Positions 55,076-63,352 are shown, counted from the stretch's first letter. The stretch: 64,000 nt of DNA from CAWCDJ01 sp963836015 (GCA_963836015.1 CAWIIF010000015.1:2232001-2296000); one strand, 5' to 3'. Notes: generated by a model from the sequence alone, not told the origin. Numbers and translations are program-made.

Positions 55076-55896
55076 TTCACTCTCCGCGAAGCTACCAGCA
55101 GCTTCGTCCAATGCGGCTCGTTCAAGTCGTCGATCCGCACCATCGGCGTCTGGTAGGTGGTGGCATTGATGAACTTGCCGTCGCCCAAATACATGCCGGT
55201 ATGGGTGATGTGCTTTTCCGAGCTCCCGAAATACAGCAGGTCGCCGGGCCGCAGATCCTTTCGGTCCACGGCCGTCACTCCGCTCCACTCCGCCTGCGGC
55301 TGCGCATCGCGCGGCATGTGGATTCCGCGCTGCCGTTCCAGCATCTGGGTCAGCCCCGAGCAGTCATAACCGAAGCTCGACGTTCCGCCCCAGGTGTACG
55401 GCAGTCCCAGGAACCGCTTGCTGAACTCGAGCATTTCCGGAATGCTCATCAGCTTCGGGTCGAATGTAAGGTCGCCCAGTTGCGCCCACGCCGTGCGGTC
55501 GTCCGGCAGCCGCACTTTGGCCCACTTGCCGTCTTCGCCCACGACTTCGAGCCGCGCTTCGAACGGCACCGTGATCAGGGGCGCGTGCGCGGTCACGCTG
55601 GCCTCGCGGTACAAATGCGCGAAGAGACTGCGTACTTCCGCCACGCGGCCCGCGACTGCATAGGTCCGCCCCAGGCGCAGCTGCCCGGCCGGCACCCAGC
55701 CCGTGTAATCGTCCGCCGTCCGCACCCGCGCCCAGCCGTCCTGCTGCTCCACCAGCCCTACGTTGGCGCCGTAGATCGCCTGCGAAACCACGTCCGCATC
55801 CTCGCTGGCCCGCCCGTACATGTTGGCCACCGGCTGCAGCACGACCGCGCTCGGTAAAACCGTCGCAAATAAAGCTATCACCGCGATACCCGGCAT
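55072..55896 (-). CDS. NlpC/P60 peptidase with SH3-like domains
   Basis: 274 residues. An N-terminal signal (MPGIAVIALFATVLPSAVVL) is followed by two bacterial SH3 segments (VSQAIYGANVGLVEQQDGW, PFEARLEVVGEDGKWAKV) and a C40 catalytic domain with Cys179 (YDCSGLTQ), His232 (ITHTGMYLGDG) and a polar third residue, Asn244 (KFINATT), where many members have His. This is the layout of YkfC-like gamma-D-glutamyl-L-diamino acid endopeptidase. It should release L-Ala-gamma-D-Glu from murein peptides, which the overlapping epimerase then converts to L-Ala-L-Glu. First gene of the pair. Confidence 0.9.
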   Translation of the reverse strand: MPGIAVIALFATVLPSAVVLQPVANMYGRASEDADVVSQAIYGANVGLVEQQDGWARVRTADDYTGWVPAGQLRLGRTYAVAGRVAEVRSLFAHLYREASVTAHAPLITVPFEARLEVVGEDGKWAKVRLPDDRTAWAQLGDLTFDPKLMSIPEMLEFSKRFLGLPYTWGGTSSFGYDCSGLTQMLERQRGIHMPRDAQPQAEWSGVTAVDRKDLRPGDLLYFGSSEKHITHTGMYLGDGKFINATTYQTPMVRIDDLNEPHWTKLLVASRRVK

Positions 55897-55992
55897 CTAC
55901 TATCAGCGTACCGCAACCGTCCGGCCCATCCCGGAATCGGACACTCCTTCAGTCCGCTGCCGTGTCCCTGGCTCGTTTAGTGTCGGTATCGT

Positions 55993-56009
55993 TTGGCACA
56001 AGACTTGCA
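55993..56009 (+). promoter_or_regulatory. Sigma-54 (RpoN) promoter of the ADOP permease
   Basis: TTGGCACAAGACTTGCA matches the -24/-12 consensus (TGGCAC, 5 nt, TTGCA) at every invariant position. TGGCAC lies at 55994-55999 and TTGCA at 56005-56009. Transcription would start near 56020, leaving a 17-nt leader that contains the AAAAGGAGG ribosome site. Such promoters need an AAA+ activator bound upstream; none is encoded in this window. Confidence 0.78.
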
Positions 56010-56036
56010 CGTCCGTTACTCTGAAAAGGAGGCGCC

Positions 56037-58502
56037 ATGCCGGATTTCCTGCAGGACTTTCGCGTTGCCGTTCGCGTCCTCTGGCACCGCCCCGGATTCA
56101 CGGCCGTGGCCGTCCTCACCCTGGCACTCGCGATTGCCGCCAATAGCACGGTGTTCATCTGGATCAACTCGGTGATCCTGCAGCCTGTCCCCGGAGTCGC
56201 CGCGCCGGATCGCCTCGCTGCCATCGAAGAGATCGCCTCCACCGGCGAGCACACGGCGTGTGCCCACCCCGACTTTCGCGATTTCCAGCAACGCTCGACG
56301 CTCTTGTCCGGCGTGACGGCTGCCCATTTCACCCCGTTCACTGTCGGTGAGCCGGATAGCGCTCAGCGGGTCTACGGCCAGATGGTCTCGGCCAACTTCT
56401 TTGCCGTGCTCGGCGTCAAGCCCGAACTCGGGCGCCTCTTCACGCCTCAGGAAGACAACGATGCACGCGGGGCCTTCCCGCTGGCCGTCATCAGCGACCG
56501 GCTGTGGCGGGCGCACTTCCAGGCGGACCCGCGCATCATCGGCAAGGCCGCGCGATTCAACGGGCGGGAGTTGACTGTCATCGGCGTCGCTCCCCCCGAG
56601 TTCCGCGGCACCATGGGCGGACTCCACCTCGACGTATGGGTTCCGCTCACCATGATTCTCGACATGGGAGGGCTCAATACCTGGGCCGCCGCCGATCGCA
56701 ATGCCAGGTTTCTGGACGTTCTGGTGCGCCTCAAGCCCGGCGTCACGCTCGGCCGGGCGGGCGCTGAGATCCAATCCATCGCTGCGGACATCGCCCGCGC
56801 ATATCCGGATACCCATTCGGGCGTCAGTGCCACAGTGATCCCACTCGCGCGGGCCCAGTTCGGCGTGCAGTCCATCCTCGGGAATCCCCTGCGCATCCTC
56901 ATGGCCGTCTGCGTCCTGGTGCTGCTGATTGCTTGCGCCAACGTCGCCAACCTCATGCTGGCGCGCTCCATCACGCGCCGCCAGGAGTTCGGCATTCGCC
57001 TCGCGATGGGCGGCGGCCGCGTACGGTTGCTCCGCCAGGTGATGGCCGAGGTGTTGACCATCTCCGCCGCTGGGGCACTGGTCGGCATCTGGCTCGTGCA
57101 GTGGACCAGCACGGCCCTGACCTATCTCCTTCCGAATACCAACCTGCCGGTCGGGGATACCCTGGCGTTCATTCAGGCTGCCGCCAGCGCTCGCGTGCTG
57201 GCTTTCACGGTCGCGGTTTCGATGGCCGCCGCGGTGCTTTCGGCGGTCCTCCCGATCGTCTATACCGGCCGCGTCGAGCTCAATGAAGCCGTCAAACAGG
57301 GCGGCCGCTCCACCACCCATTCCGCCGCATCGCTTCGGGCGCGGTCCCTGCTCGTCGGCATCGAGGTCGCCCTCGCTCTGGTGGCCCTGGTGGGCGCCGG
57401 CCTGTTCCTCCGCAGCTTCCGGAACGCCCGTAATCTCAACCCCGGCTTCGATTCCCACAACGTGCTGATCGCGCGCCTCTATCTTTCCGCTTCCGGATAT
57501 ACGCGGGATCAGGAAAAGCTCTTCGACCGCAAACTGCGCGACCGCATGGCGGCGGCCCCGGGCGTGGAAGAGGTTTCCTACGCCGATTGGGTGCCCCTCT
57601 GGTTCGGAGACCCGCCCTGGGAGAATATCGAGATCGAGGGCGCCGCTACCGGCCCCAACAGGCTCTTCAAGACGTTCCGCACACAGGTCGCACCCGGCTA
57701 TTTCCGCCTCCTTCGCATCCCGCTGATCGCAGGCCGCGATTTCACCGCGCAGGACGACGCGAAATCGGCGCGCGTCATCATCGTCAACCAGGCTTTCCTG
57801 CGCCGCTTCCTGCCGGTCGGCGACCCGCTCGGCCGGAAGGTGCGCGTTGCCGGCACCGTCAGCACCGTGGTCGGCGTGGTGCGGGATTCCAAACAAAGCA
57901 ATCCCGCCCAAGCGCCCTATCCGTATTTCTTCGTTCCGTTCCAGCAACGCTTCGGCAGGGGACACAACAACTTCCTCTACATCCGGACTAACGGAAGCCC
58001 CGACACGGTGCGGGCTGCCTTGCATCGCGAAATCGCCGCCCTCGATCCCGCCGCCGGCCTGTACGACGCCATGCCCCTTACGGAATACACGGAGGCCTCG
58101 CTCTACCAGCACAAGGTGGCCGCCAGCCTGCTATCCGCACTGGGAATTCTTTCGCTTCTGCTGGCAGCCGTCGGCCTCTACAGCGTGATGTCGTACAGCG
58201 TGTCCGAACGCACCCGGGAGATCGGCATTCGCATGGCACTGGGCGCGCAGCCTCGCAACGTACTCGCCCTGGTGCTGCGCCAGGGGTTGGTGATGACCCT
58301 GTCGGGCCTGCTGGCCGGCATAGTCATCGCGCTGGCCGGGGCTCGCCTGGTTGCCGCGCTCCTCATAGGGGTTGGCGGGGCCGACCCCTTGACCTATGCC
58401 GCCGCCTCCCTCTTCCTTTGCGCCATCGCGCTGTTCGCCACCTGGATTCCCGCCCGCCGCGCCACCCGGGTCGATCCCATGACCTCCCTGCGCTGCCAGT
58501 AA
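56037..58502 (+). CDS. ADOP-family ABC-type permease (MacB/FtsX-like, no ATPase domain)
   Basis: 821 residues, start set by AAAAGGAGG. The layout is duplicated: a MacB periplasmic core domain (MTVFIWINSVILQPVPGV-like start, then VLGVKPELGRLF) and three FtsX membrane helices (ILMAVCVLVLLIACANVANLML), then a second core/FtsX copy (FFRFLLAAVGLYSVMSYSV-like end). It matches the Acidobacterial duplicated orphan permease (ADOP) family. No ABC ATPase is encoded nearby, as usual for the family. Its role is unknown (macrolide- or lipoprotein-export-like by homology). The promoter upstream is of sigma-54 type. Confidence 0.92.
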   Translation: MPDFLQDFRVAVRVLWHRPGFTAVAVLTLALAIAANSTVFIWINSVILQPVPGVAAPDRLAAIEEIASTGEHTACAHPDFRDFQQRSTLLSGVTAAHFTPFTVGEPDSAQRVYGQMVSANFFAVLGVKPELGRLFTPQEDNDARGAFPLAVISDRLWRAHFQADPRIIGKAARFNGRELTVIGVAPPEFRGTMGGLHLDVWVPLTMILDMGGLNTWAAADRNARFLDVLVRLKPGVTLGRAGAEIQSIAADIARAYPDTHSGVSATVIPLARAQFGVQSILGNPLRILMAVCVLVLLIACANVANLMLARSITRRQEFGIRLAMGGGRVRLLRQVMAEVLTISAAGALVGIWLVQWTSTALTYLLPNTNLPVGDTLAFIQAAASARVLAFTVAVSMAAAVLSAVLPIVYTGRVELNEAVKQGGRSTTHSAASLRARSLLVGIEVALALVALVGAGLFLRSFRNARNLNPGFDSHNVLIARLYLSASGYTRDQEKLFDRKLRDRMAAAPGVEEVSYADWVPLWFGDPPWENIEIEGAATGPNRLFKTFRTQVAPGYFRLLRIPLIAGRDFTAQDDAKSARVIIVNQAFLRRFLPVGDPLGRKVRVAGTVSTVVGVVRDSKQSNPAQAPYPYFFVPFQQRFGRGHNNFLYIRTNGSPDTVRAALHREIAALDPAAGLYDAMPLTEYTEASLYQHKVAASLLSALGILSLLLAAVGLYSVMSYSVSERTREIGIRMALGAQPRNVLALVLRQGLVMTLSGLLAGIVIALAGARLVAALLIGVGGADPLTYAAASLFLCAIALFATWIPARRATRVDPMTSLRCQ

Positions 58503-58557
58503 CGGTGGAGTCCGCGGACGGCCGTGCTACGCTATACCGAAGACCGTCCTTTACGCG

Positions 58558-59586
58558 ATGGGAATCACCTCGGCCGACCTTCTACTGCAACAATTTGCAG
58601 AGTGCAGCCACCCGGGCCGTTCGGAGGAAATCCTCGAGGCGCTGGTAGTCCTGCACGCTCAGCCCGGCATCCGGAAGATCGTGGCCTATAAGCTTGCCTT
58701 GCAGGGTGCCGCCGAGGCGCAGGATATCGACGACGTTTCGTCCGACGTCCTGGTGGAACTGCTCGCCCGCCTCCGCGCCATGAAATCGGCGGACCGGTCC
58801 GGCGGCTCGATCGGGGCTTTTTCCGGCTATACCGCCACCGCGGCCTACCACGCCTGCAACGAGTATCTGCGCCGCAAATACCCCAATCGCCACCGGCTCA
58901 AGACCCGTCTGCGGTACCTGCTCAACACCGAGCCGAGCTTCGCCATCTGGGAAACGACTGAGTCGGATTGGATCTGCGGACTTCGCAAATGGCTGAGAGA
59001 CGGCCGCGTCCCGGCCTCGTCCGAGAAGTTGGCGAAGTGGAAAGAGAAGCTTTCGGAGATTCCGCGCGGCCCATCCGCCGTGCCCGCGCCGGATCTGCTG
59101 CTGCGCATCTTCAAGACCTTTTCCGCACCGGTGGAATTCGACGAACTGGTCAATATCGTGGCGGGAATTTGGGGCGTTCGGGATGCCGCGAATGCCCCCG
59201 AGCAGGCCGCCCGCGCGGTTCAAACCGGCGAGGCGGATCCCGCTGAAATATTGCACCTCCGCCGTTGGATGGGGGAGGTTTGGTGCCAGATTCGCGAGCT
59301 TCCCCAGGGACAGCGGGCCGCCCTGCTCCTGAACCTAAGGGCCGGAGAAACCGGGCCCGCGCTGGCCCTGCTGACGATCGCCGGAGTCGCCAGCATCCGC
59401 GAGATCGCGGAAGTGCTCGGCTTTGCCGCCGCCGAATTCGCCGGCATCTGGAATCAACTGCCCTGGGACGACCTGACCATCGCCCAGCGCCTAGGCCTCA
59501 AGCGGCAGCAGGTCATCAATCTGCGCAAATCCGCGCGGGAGCGCCTGGTCCGCAGAATCGATGACAAATATCGTTTATTCGGTTAG
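58558..59586 (+). CDS. Divergent sigma-70-like factor
   Basis: 342 residues. The N-terminal part (VAYKLALQGAAEAQDIDDVS-SDVLVELLARLRAM, then YTATAAYHACNEYLRRKYP) reads as sigma region 2: the Asp-rich helix and the following -10-recognition helix. A middle segment of about 170 residues is not assigned. The C-terminal part has a region-4-like helix-turn-helix (LTIAQRLGLKRQQVINLRKS-ARERLVRRI). It is longer than ordinary ECF factors (about 180). It precedes a zf-HC2-like membrane protein by 39 bp, and this pairing is the best support for a sigma role. Alternatively a sigma-derived protein of another function. Confidence 0.65.
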   Translation: MGITSADLLLQQFAECSHPGRSEEILEALVVLHAQPGIRKIVAYKLALQGAAEAQDIDDVSSDVLVELLARLRAMKSADRSGGSIGAFSGYTATAAYHACNEYLRRKYPNRHRLKTRLRYLLNTEPSFAIWETTESDWICGLRKWLRDGRVPASSEKLAKWKEKLSEIPRGPSAVPAPDLLLRIFKTFSAPVEFDELVNIVAGIWGVRDAANAPEQAARAVQTGEADPAEILHLRRWMGEVWCQIRELPQGQRAALLLNLRAGETGPALALLTIAGVASIREIAEVLGFAAAEFAGIWNQLPWDDLTIAQRLGLKRQQVINLRKSARERLVRRIDDKYRLFG

Positions 59587-59625
59587 TAATATCCGGTGGA
59601 AATTGCCTTCAATAATCGGTGAGTC

Positions 59626-60648
59626 ATGGAAAATCCGGTGCACCTGACGGACGAGCAGTGGAACGGGTACCGCAGCCGCACTCTTTCCCCTTCGGAGCTG
59701 CTGGAGATCGACGAGCACATCTCCGTTTGCGAAGCCTGTCGGGGCCGGGCTATCCATCCGCCCGATCTGGCTCAGATTCGAAGCCTGCGGGCGGAACTCT
59801 CCGTTCACCTCGAATACGCGGAGGTCGTGGCGTGTGCGGAGGGTAACCCCTCGCCCGAATCCACCCAGCATCTACTCGAATGCGATCTGTGCGCCGCGGA
59901 GGTGGATGACCTGCGGCAGTTTCGGGCGGAACTGCGGACCTCGACCCGTCCCTCGACCGTAACGATACGGCGGTGGATGCCGGCGGCAATCGCAGCCGGA
60001 GTAGTGTTCGCGGCCGCGTTGTCCTTCTGGTACACCCGTCCGGCCAGGCGGCCGATCTCTCCCGATCAACGCCAGGCACTGAACCTGGCCGCGGCCGCCC
60101 ACCGCCTGGAGCGGGCTCCGATTCTCGACCAGCTGATACGCAAGCGCGGGGAACTGCTGGGCGTCTCCACCGGCCCTGCGTTCGAGCTGACCGCCCCGAT
60201 GGGAAGCGCCATCCTCACCGACCGGCCGCGCTTTGAATGGAAGCCTCTGACGGGCGGGACCCGCTACGTGGTTGCGGTTTTTGATGAGAATTTCAACAAG
60301 GTGGTGGAAAGCCCGGCAGTCGCAGCCACATCCTGGCAGCCCGAAAGCCCGCTCCGCCGTGGACAGGTGTTCGTCTGGCAGGTCACTGCGCGGGCAGGCG
60401 GGGCGACGGTCCACTTTCCAATGCCGCCGGAGCCCGAAGCGCGCTTCGAGGTGGTTTCCGAACAGGAAGCGCGGGAAATCGAGTCTGTGCGCCGTGAACA
60501 CCCCGGAGACCACGCGCTCATGGCAGAACTGCTTGCCAAAGACGGGGCACTCGACGAGGCCGGCAAGGAAATCGACGCCTTGGCTTCCACCGACCCGGCC
60601 GGTGCGGCGGCGCTCCGTGCCAGCCTCGCCCAGATCCGCGGTCGCTAG
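59626..60648 (+). CDS. Putative anti-sigma factor with two zf-HC2-like motifs and an Ig-like periplasmic domain
   Basis: 340 residues. Two H-x3-C-x2-C segments are seen: HISVCEAC (near residue 31) and HLLECDLC (near residue 82). A membrane helix follows (WMPAAIAAGVVFAAALSFWY, about residues 117-136). The outside part has a coiled segment and an Ig- or fibronectin-like sheet (RPRFEWKPLTGGTRYVVAVF, FVWQVTARAGGATVHFPM), then a helical tail (LMAELLAKDGALDEAGKEID). It follows the divergent sigma-like gene and is likely its partner. A double zinc motif is unusual for this class. Confidence 0.75.
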   Translation: MENPVHLTDEQWNGYRSRTLSPSELLEIDEHISVCEACRGRAIHPPDLAQIRSLRAELSVHLEYAEVVACAEGNPSPESTQHLLECDLCAAEVDDLRQFRAELRTSTRPSTVTIRRWMPAAIAAGVVFAAALSFWYTRPARRPISPDQRQALNLAAAAHRLERAPILDQLIRKRGELLGVSTGPAFELTAPMGSAILTDRPRFEWKPLTGGTRYVVAVFDENFNKVVESPAVAATSWQPESPLRRGQVFVWQVTARAGGATVHFPMPPEPEARFEVVSEQEAREIESVRREHPGDHALMAELLAKDGALDEAGKEIDALASTDPAGAAALRASLAQIRGR

Positions 60649-61635
60649 CTACCTGGCGGGCGAAGGATGGATCTCCACGTGGTGATCCACCGGTTTCACG
60701 GTGCGCAGGAACGTGTAGATAGCGCCCAGGTCCTCCGGCTGCATGTCGCTGAAATCGAGCCACGGCATCAGGGTGAATTGTTCGGGGCCGGTCATCGGCG
60801 GCGTTCCGTTGGCCGCATAGTCCTTGTAATCGGCGAACTTCTTGAGGAAAAAGGCCTCGTCCCACTTGCCGATCCCCGTCTCCAGGTGCGGAGTGATGTT
60901 CGCGCTATACACCTTGCCGAGGGTGCTGGGGAATTCCTGTCCGCCCGCAAACCCCATGTTTGCCACGAGCTGGCCCTTTTCCACGGGGGTGTGGCAGTCG
61001 CCGCAACCCGCCATGGTCGCCAGGTACTTTCCATACTGGAGGCGGTTCCCCCGATCGGGTGCCGCCACGCTGCCCACTGGCTGGGGCGCGCTCTTGATCA
61101 TGAGGTTCACCGGAAACGAAAGCTGCGTCACGGGCAGCGGGTTGCGGATCGGCGGCAGCGAATTCATGTATGCCACCACGGACTCCACGTCTTCGTCACT
61201 CATGCTGCGAAAGCCGCCATAGGGCATCATCGGAAACAGCGCGCGCCCGTACTTATCGACGCCTTCGCGGATGGCGCGGATCTTCTCGCCGTCCGTCCAG
61301 GTTCCCAGGCCCGTTTCCCGGTCGGGCGTGATGTTCGGCGCCACCACAGTCCCCGGCAGGTTGGTCAGGAGGGACGAAAGCACCTCGCCCCGGCCCCGGC
61401 CCGCCGGCACCACCGGACCATCGATGCGCGAGAAATCGCGCTGCGAATGGCAGCCGTCGCAATCGGCCACGTGCTCGAAAAGGTACCGCCCGCGCTCGAT
61501 GCGCTCGGGCGTCATCGCTACTCTGACATCGCCCGGCGGCGACTGCGCCGGCTTGCGCAAATAGAGGTAACCCAGGCCCCCCGCGGGAATCGCGATGACG
61601 ATCAGCACCCCGACCAGGGCGATCTTCTTCCACAT
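60649..61635 (-). CDS. Diheme cytochrome c
   Basis: 328 residues. A signal anchor (LVGVLIVIAIPAGGLGYLYL) is followed by two heme-c domains: C59-D-G-C62-H63 and C211-G-D-C214-H215. Each is followed by a PNITPDxETGxGxW-like segment, a pattern of diheme membrane-bound cytochromes from dehydrogenase and alcohol-oxidation systems. Distal ligands are probably Met (MMPYGGFRSM, LMPWLDFSDM). It may pass electrons to the terminal oxidase. The gene stops directly next to the anti-sigma gene stop (back-to-back TAG/CTA) and is separated from the selenoredoxin gene by 24 bp on the same strand. Confidence 0.9.
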   Translation of the reverse strand: MWKKIALVGVLIVIAIPAGGLGYLYLRKPAQSPPGDVRVAMTPERIERGRYLFEHVADCDGCHSQRDFSRIDGPVVPAGRGRGEVLSSLLTNLPGTVVAPNITPDRETGLGTWTDGEKIRAIREGVDKYGRALFPMMPYGGFRSMSDEDVESVVAYMNSLPPIRNPLPVTQLSFPVNLMIKSAPQPVGSVAAPDRGNRLQYGKYLATMAGCGDCHTPVEKGQLVANMGFAGGQEFPSTLGKVYSANITPHLETGIGKWDEAFFLKKFADYKDYAANGTPPMTGPEQFTLMPWLDFSDMQPEDLGAIYTFLRTVKPVDHHVEIHPSPAR

Positions 61636-61659
61636 GGGGAGTGATTGTACCAGACGGGT

Positions 61660-62691
61660 CTATGGCTTGCGCTGGATATCCGCCGGAACGCGCTGCCGGT
61701 CGAAGGGCAGCACGTGGACGGTCCACCGCAGCGGCAGCGTCTCCGGGACGAAGCACTCCTTGTCATCGCACGCCTGGTAGCGGAATTTGGCTTCGATTGT
61801 CAGATTGCGGTCCTGGTCGAGGAGCGGCTCGAGGGCACCGGCGTTCGCCAGCGTCACCGTCGCCAGCATGCGGAACGCCGCGTCGTAGACCGGCACCGTC
61901 TCGTGGATTACCGGGAGGTTCATGGTCTTCGACGGCGGATACGACACCGGATCGGCCGCGAATGCCTTCGAGGGCTCGATCGTCAGGGCGATGGGGATGT
62001 AGCTCTGCACACCCGGGGCGTACACGTGGATGCGCGGCCCCGGTTTCACGTCCACGCTCAGGGTGATGCGCTGGCCCGGCCGGACTTCGCGGTCGCTCGC
62101 CGCCGTGGTCAATGCGATGTGTTTGCCCGCCGCGGCTTCGTGGGAATTGGGTTCGATCCCGAACTGCCGCAGCAGAATGGACGCGGCCGTGTCGCGCACC
62201 CGGTAGTCGTCTTCGAAGTACTTCGAGGCCACCACGCCGTTGGGATTCAGGATGTACGTTCCGGGGTAGGGAATACCATAGAACGGCGTGCCTTTATCCA
62301 GCGTCTCGTTGAGGATGCCGTAGCGCCGGATGACCGCCGAATCCGGGTCTGACAGCAGTGGAAAAGTGATGCCGGCGCGTGCGGAGAACTGCTTCAACAC
62401 AGCCACGCTGTCGTAGCTGACCGCCGCCAAACCCAATCCCGCCGCCTTGATCCGGGGAAGCGCCTGCTCCAACTCGACCAGTTGGCCCTTACAGAAAGGT
62501 CACCAGTCGGCCGAGCGGTAAAATACCAGCATCAGCCCTTTGGGGCCCATCACCGATTTCAGAGTTTGCTGCGCGCCGTTTTGATCTTCCAGCCGGAAAT
62601 CCGGGGCGGTCTCGCCAGGTTTGGGACCGGTGGGAACCGTGGCGGCCGACGCGGCTGCGCACAACAGAAGCGGCCATGCGCGGTAGAGCAC
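61660..62691 (-). CDS. Selenocysteine-containing AhpC/TSA-type redoxin fused to a DsbD-alpha-like domain
   Basis: One frame runs from GTG 62691 to the stop at 61660 if the in-frame UGA at 62502-62500 is read as selenocysteine. Sequence around it is V-F-Y-R-S-A-D-W-U64-P-F-C67-K-G-Q-L-V-E-L, where the family has W-C-P-F-C. The signal segment is LYRAWPLLLCAAASAATVP. A thioredoxin-fold peroxiredoxin-like domain spans about 25-190 (PDFRLEDQNGAQQTL, PGTYILNPNGVVASKYF). A C-terminal DsbD N-domain-like part has C308 and C313 (YQACDDKECFVPETLPL). A perfect SECIS-type hairpin begins 14 nt after the UGA. The Sec machinery is not encoded here, and UGA is a normal stop in many neighbours. Alternative: a nonsense mutation of a Cys codon, but the hairpin argues against it. 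Confidence 0.85.
62469..62485 (-). promoter_or_regulatory. Bacterial SECIS element
   Basis: In the mRNA of the redoxin, a perfect 6-bp stem CCAACU / AGUUGG closes a 5-nt loop GGUCG. It starts 14 nt after the UGA codon, and the loop begins 20 nt after it. Known bacterial SECIS hairpins place the apical loop about 16-37 nt downstream of UGA with a G at the loop's start, as in E. coli fdhF (loop GGUCU). The hairpin lies inside coding sequence (GQLVELEQ), as expected in bacteria. Confidence 0.8.
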
Positions 62692-62698
62692 GCTCTCA

Positions 62699-62728
62699 TT
62701 GTATACGCGGCCGCCTTTGTAGTACACT
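62699..62728 (+). promoter_or_regulatory. Candidate promoter of rplU
   Basis: A TTGTAT (62699-62704) and a TACACT (62723-62728) lie 18 bp apart, a reasonable housekeeping-type -35/-10 pair for rplU. The divergent selenoredoxin gene may have an overlapping promoter on the other strand (TTGGAA, 17 bp, TAGTGT). Both calls rest on pattern only. Confidence 0.35.
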
Positions 62729-62739
62729 AAGTGTTTACT

Positions 62740-62771
62740 CCAGTGGTTCCAACACACTCCGTGTGTTCTGG
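62740..62771 (+). promoter_or_regulatory. Hairpin in the rplU leader
   Basis: A 7-bp stem AACACAC/GTGTGTT (62751-62757 with 62761-62767) with a 3-nt loop TCC is flanked by CCAG and CTGG, which can extend it across an internal loop. It sits between the putative promoter and the ribosome site AGAGGAA of rplU. It could be a ribosomal-protein autoregulation site, but no family match is known to me. Confidence 0.4.
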
Positions 62772-62793
62772 CTCCCAGACAAGAGGAATTGTG

Positions 62794-63087
62794 ATGCACG
62801 CGATTATTGAAACCGGCGGAAAACAGTACCGGGTGGCTTCGGGAGATGTGCTCCGCGTCGAGAAACTGGCCGGCGATGTCGGCTCCGAAATCGAACTGCC
62901 CGCCAAAGCGGCCTTCAAGGATGGCGGCGAGCTAGTCACGGGCGGCACCGTCAAGGCCACCATCGTGGGCAGCGGGCGAGGCGATAAGGTCCTGGTCTTC
63001 AAGTTCAAGCGCAAGAAGCAGTACAAGAAAACCATTGGGCACCGCCAGTCCTTCACCGAAGTGAAGGTCGGCGACATTCTGGTTTAG
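62794..63087 (+). CDS. rplU: 50S ribosomal protein bL21
   Basis: 97 residues from ATG 62794 (AGAGGAA upstream; an in-frame ATG at 62731 lies inside the leader). The bL21 signatures are clear: MHAIIETGGKQYRVASGD, then VVGSGRGDKVLVFKFKRKKQ-like and KKTIGHRQSFTEVKVGDI. It begins the standard rplU-rpmA-obgE unit. Confidence 0.97.
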   Translation: MHAIIETGGKQYRVASGDVLRVEKLAGDVGSEIELPAKAAFKDGGELVTGGTVKATIVGSGRGDKVLVFKFKRKKQYKKTIGHRQSFTEVKVGDILV

Positions 63088-63094
63088 GTGACGT

Positions 63095-63352
63095 ATGGCT
63101 CATAAAAAAGGATTAGGCAGTTCGAAAAACGGGCGCGATTCGAATGCGCAGCGGCTGGGCGTAAAGGTCTTCGGCGGTCAACTGGTGCCGGGCGGGTCGA
63201 TCATCGTGCGGCAGCGCGGCACGAAGATCAAGCCGGGCCTGAACGTGGGCTGGGGCAAGGACGACACTCTTTTCGCGAAAGTGACCGGCGTGGTGGAGTT
63301 CAAAGACCGCGGGCGCCTGGGCAAGTTCGCCAGCGTGACGGCCTCCGAATAG
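63095..63352 (+). CDS. rpmA: 50S ribosomal protein bL27
   Basis: 85 residues: MAHKKGLGSSKNGRDSNAQR, then GVKVFGGQLVPGGSIIVRQR and NVGWGKDDTLFAKVTGVV. The N-terminus has Gly-Leu-Gly where most bacteria have Gly-Gly-Gly, and there is no N-terminal cleavage extension. It starts 7 bp after rplU. Confidence 0.97.
   Translation: MAHKKGLGSSKNGRDSNAQRLGVKVFGGQLVPGGSIIVRQRGTKIKPGLNVGWGKDDTLFAKVTGVVEFKDRGRLGKFASVTASE

Noticed and set aside
56016..58112. A 698-codon minus-strand open frame
   Set aside because: Shadow of the ADOP permease, which has clear family features and a sigma-54 promoter on the plus strand.
61660..62799. A reassigned genetic code (UGA = Trp or Gly) to explain the UGA in the redoxin
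   Set aside because: UGA ends many other genes in this window, so it is a working stop. Site-specific selenocysteine insertion fits better.
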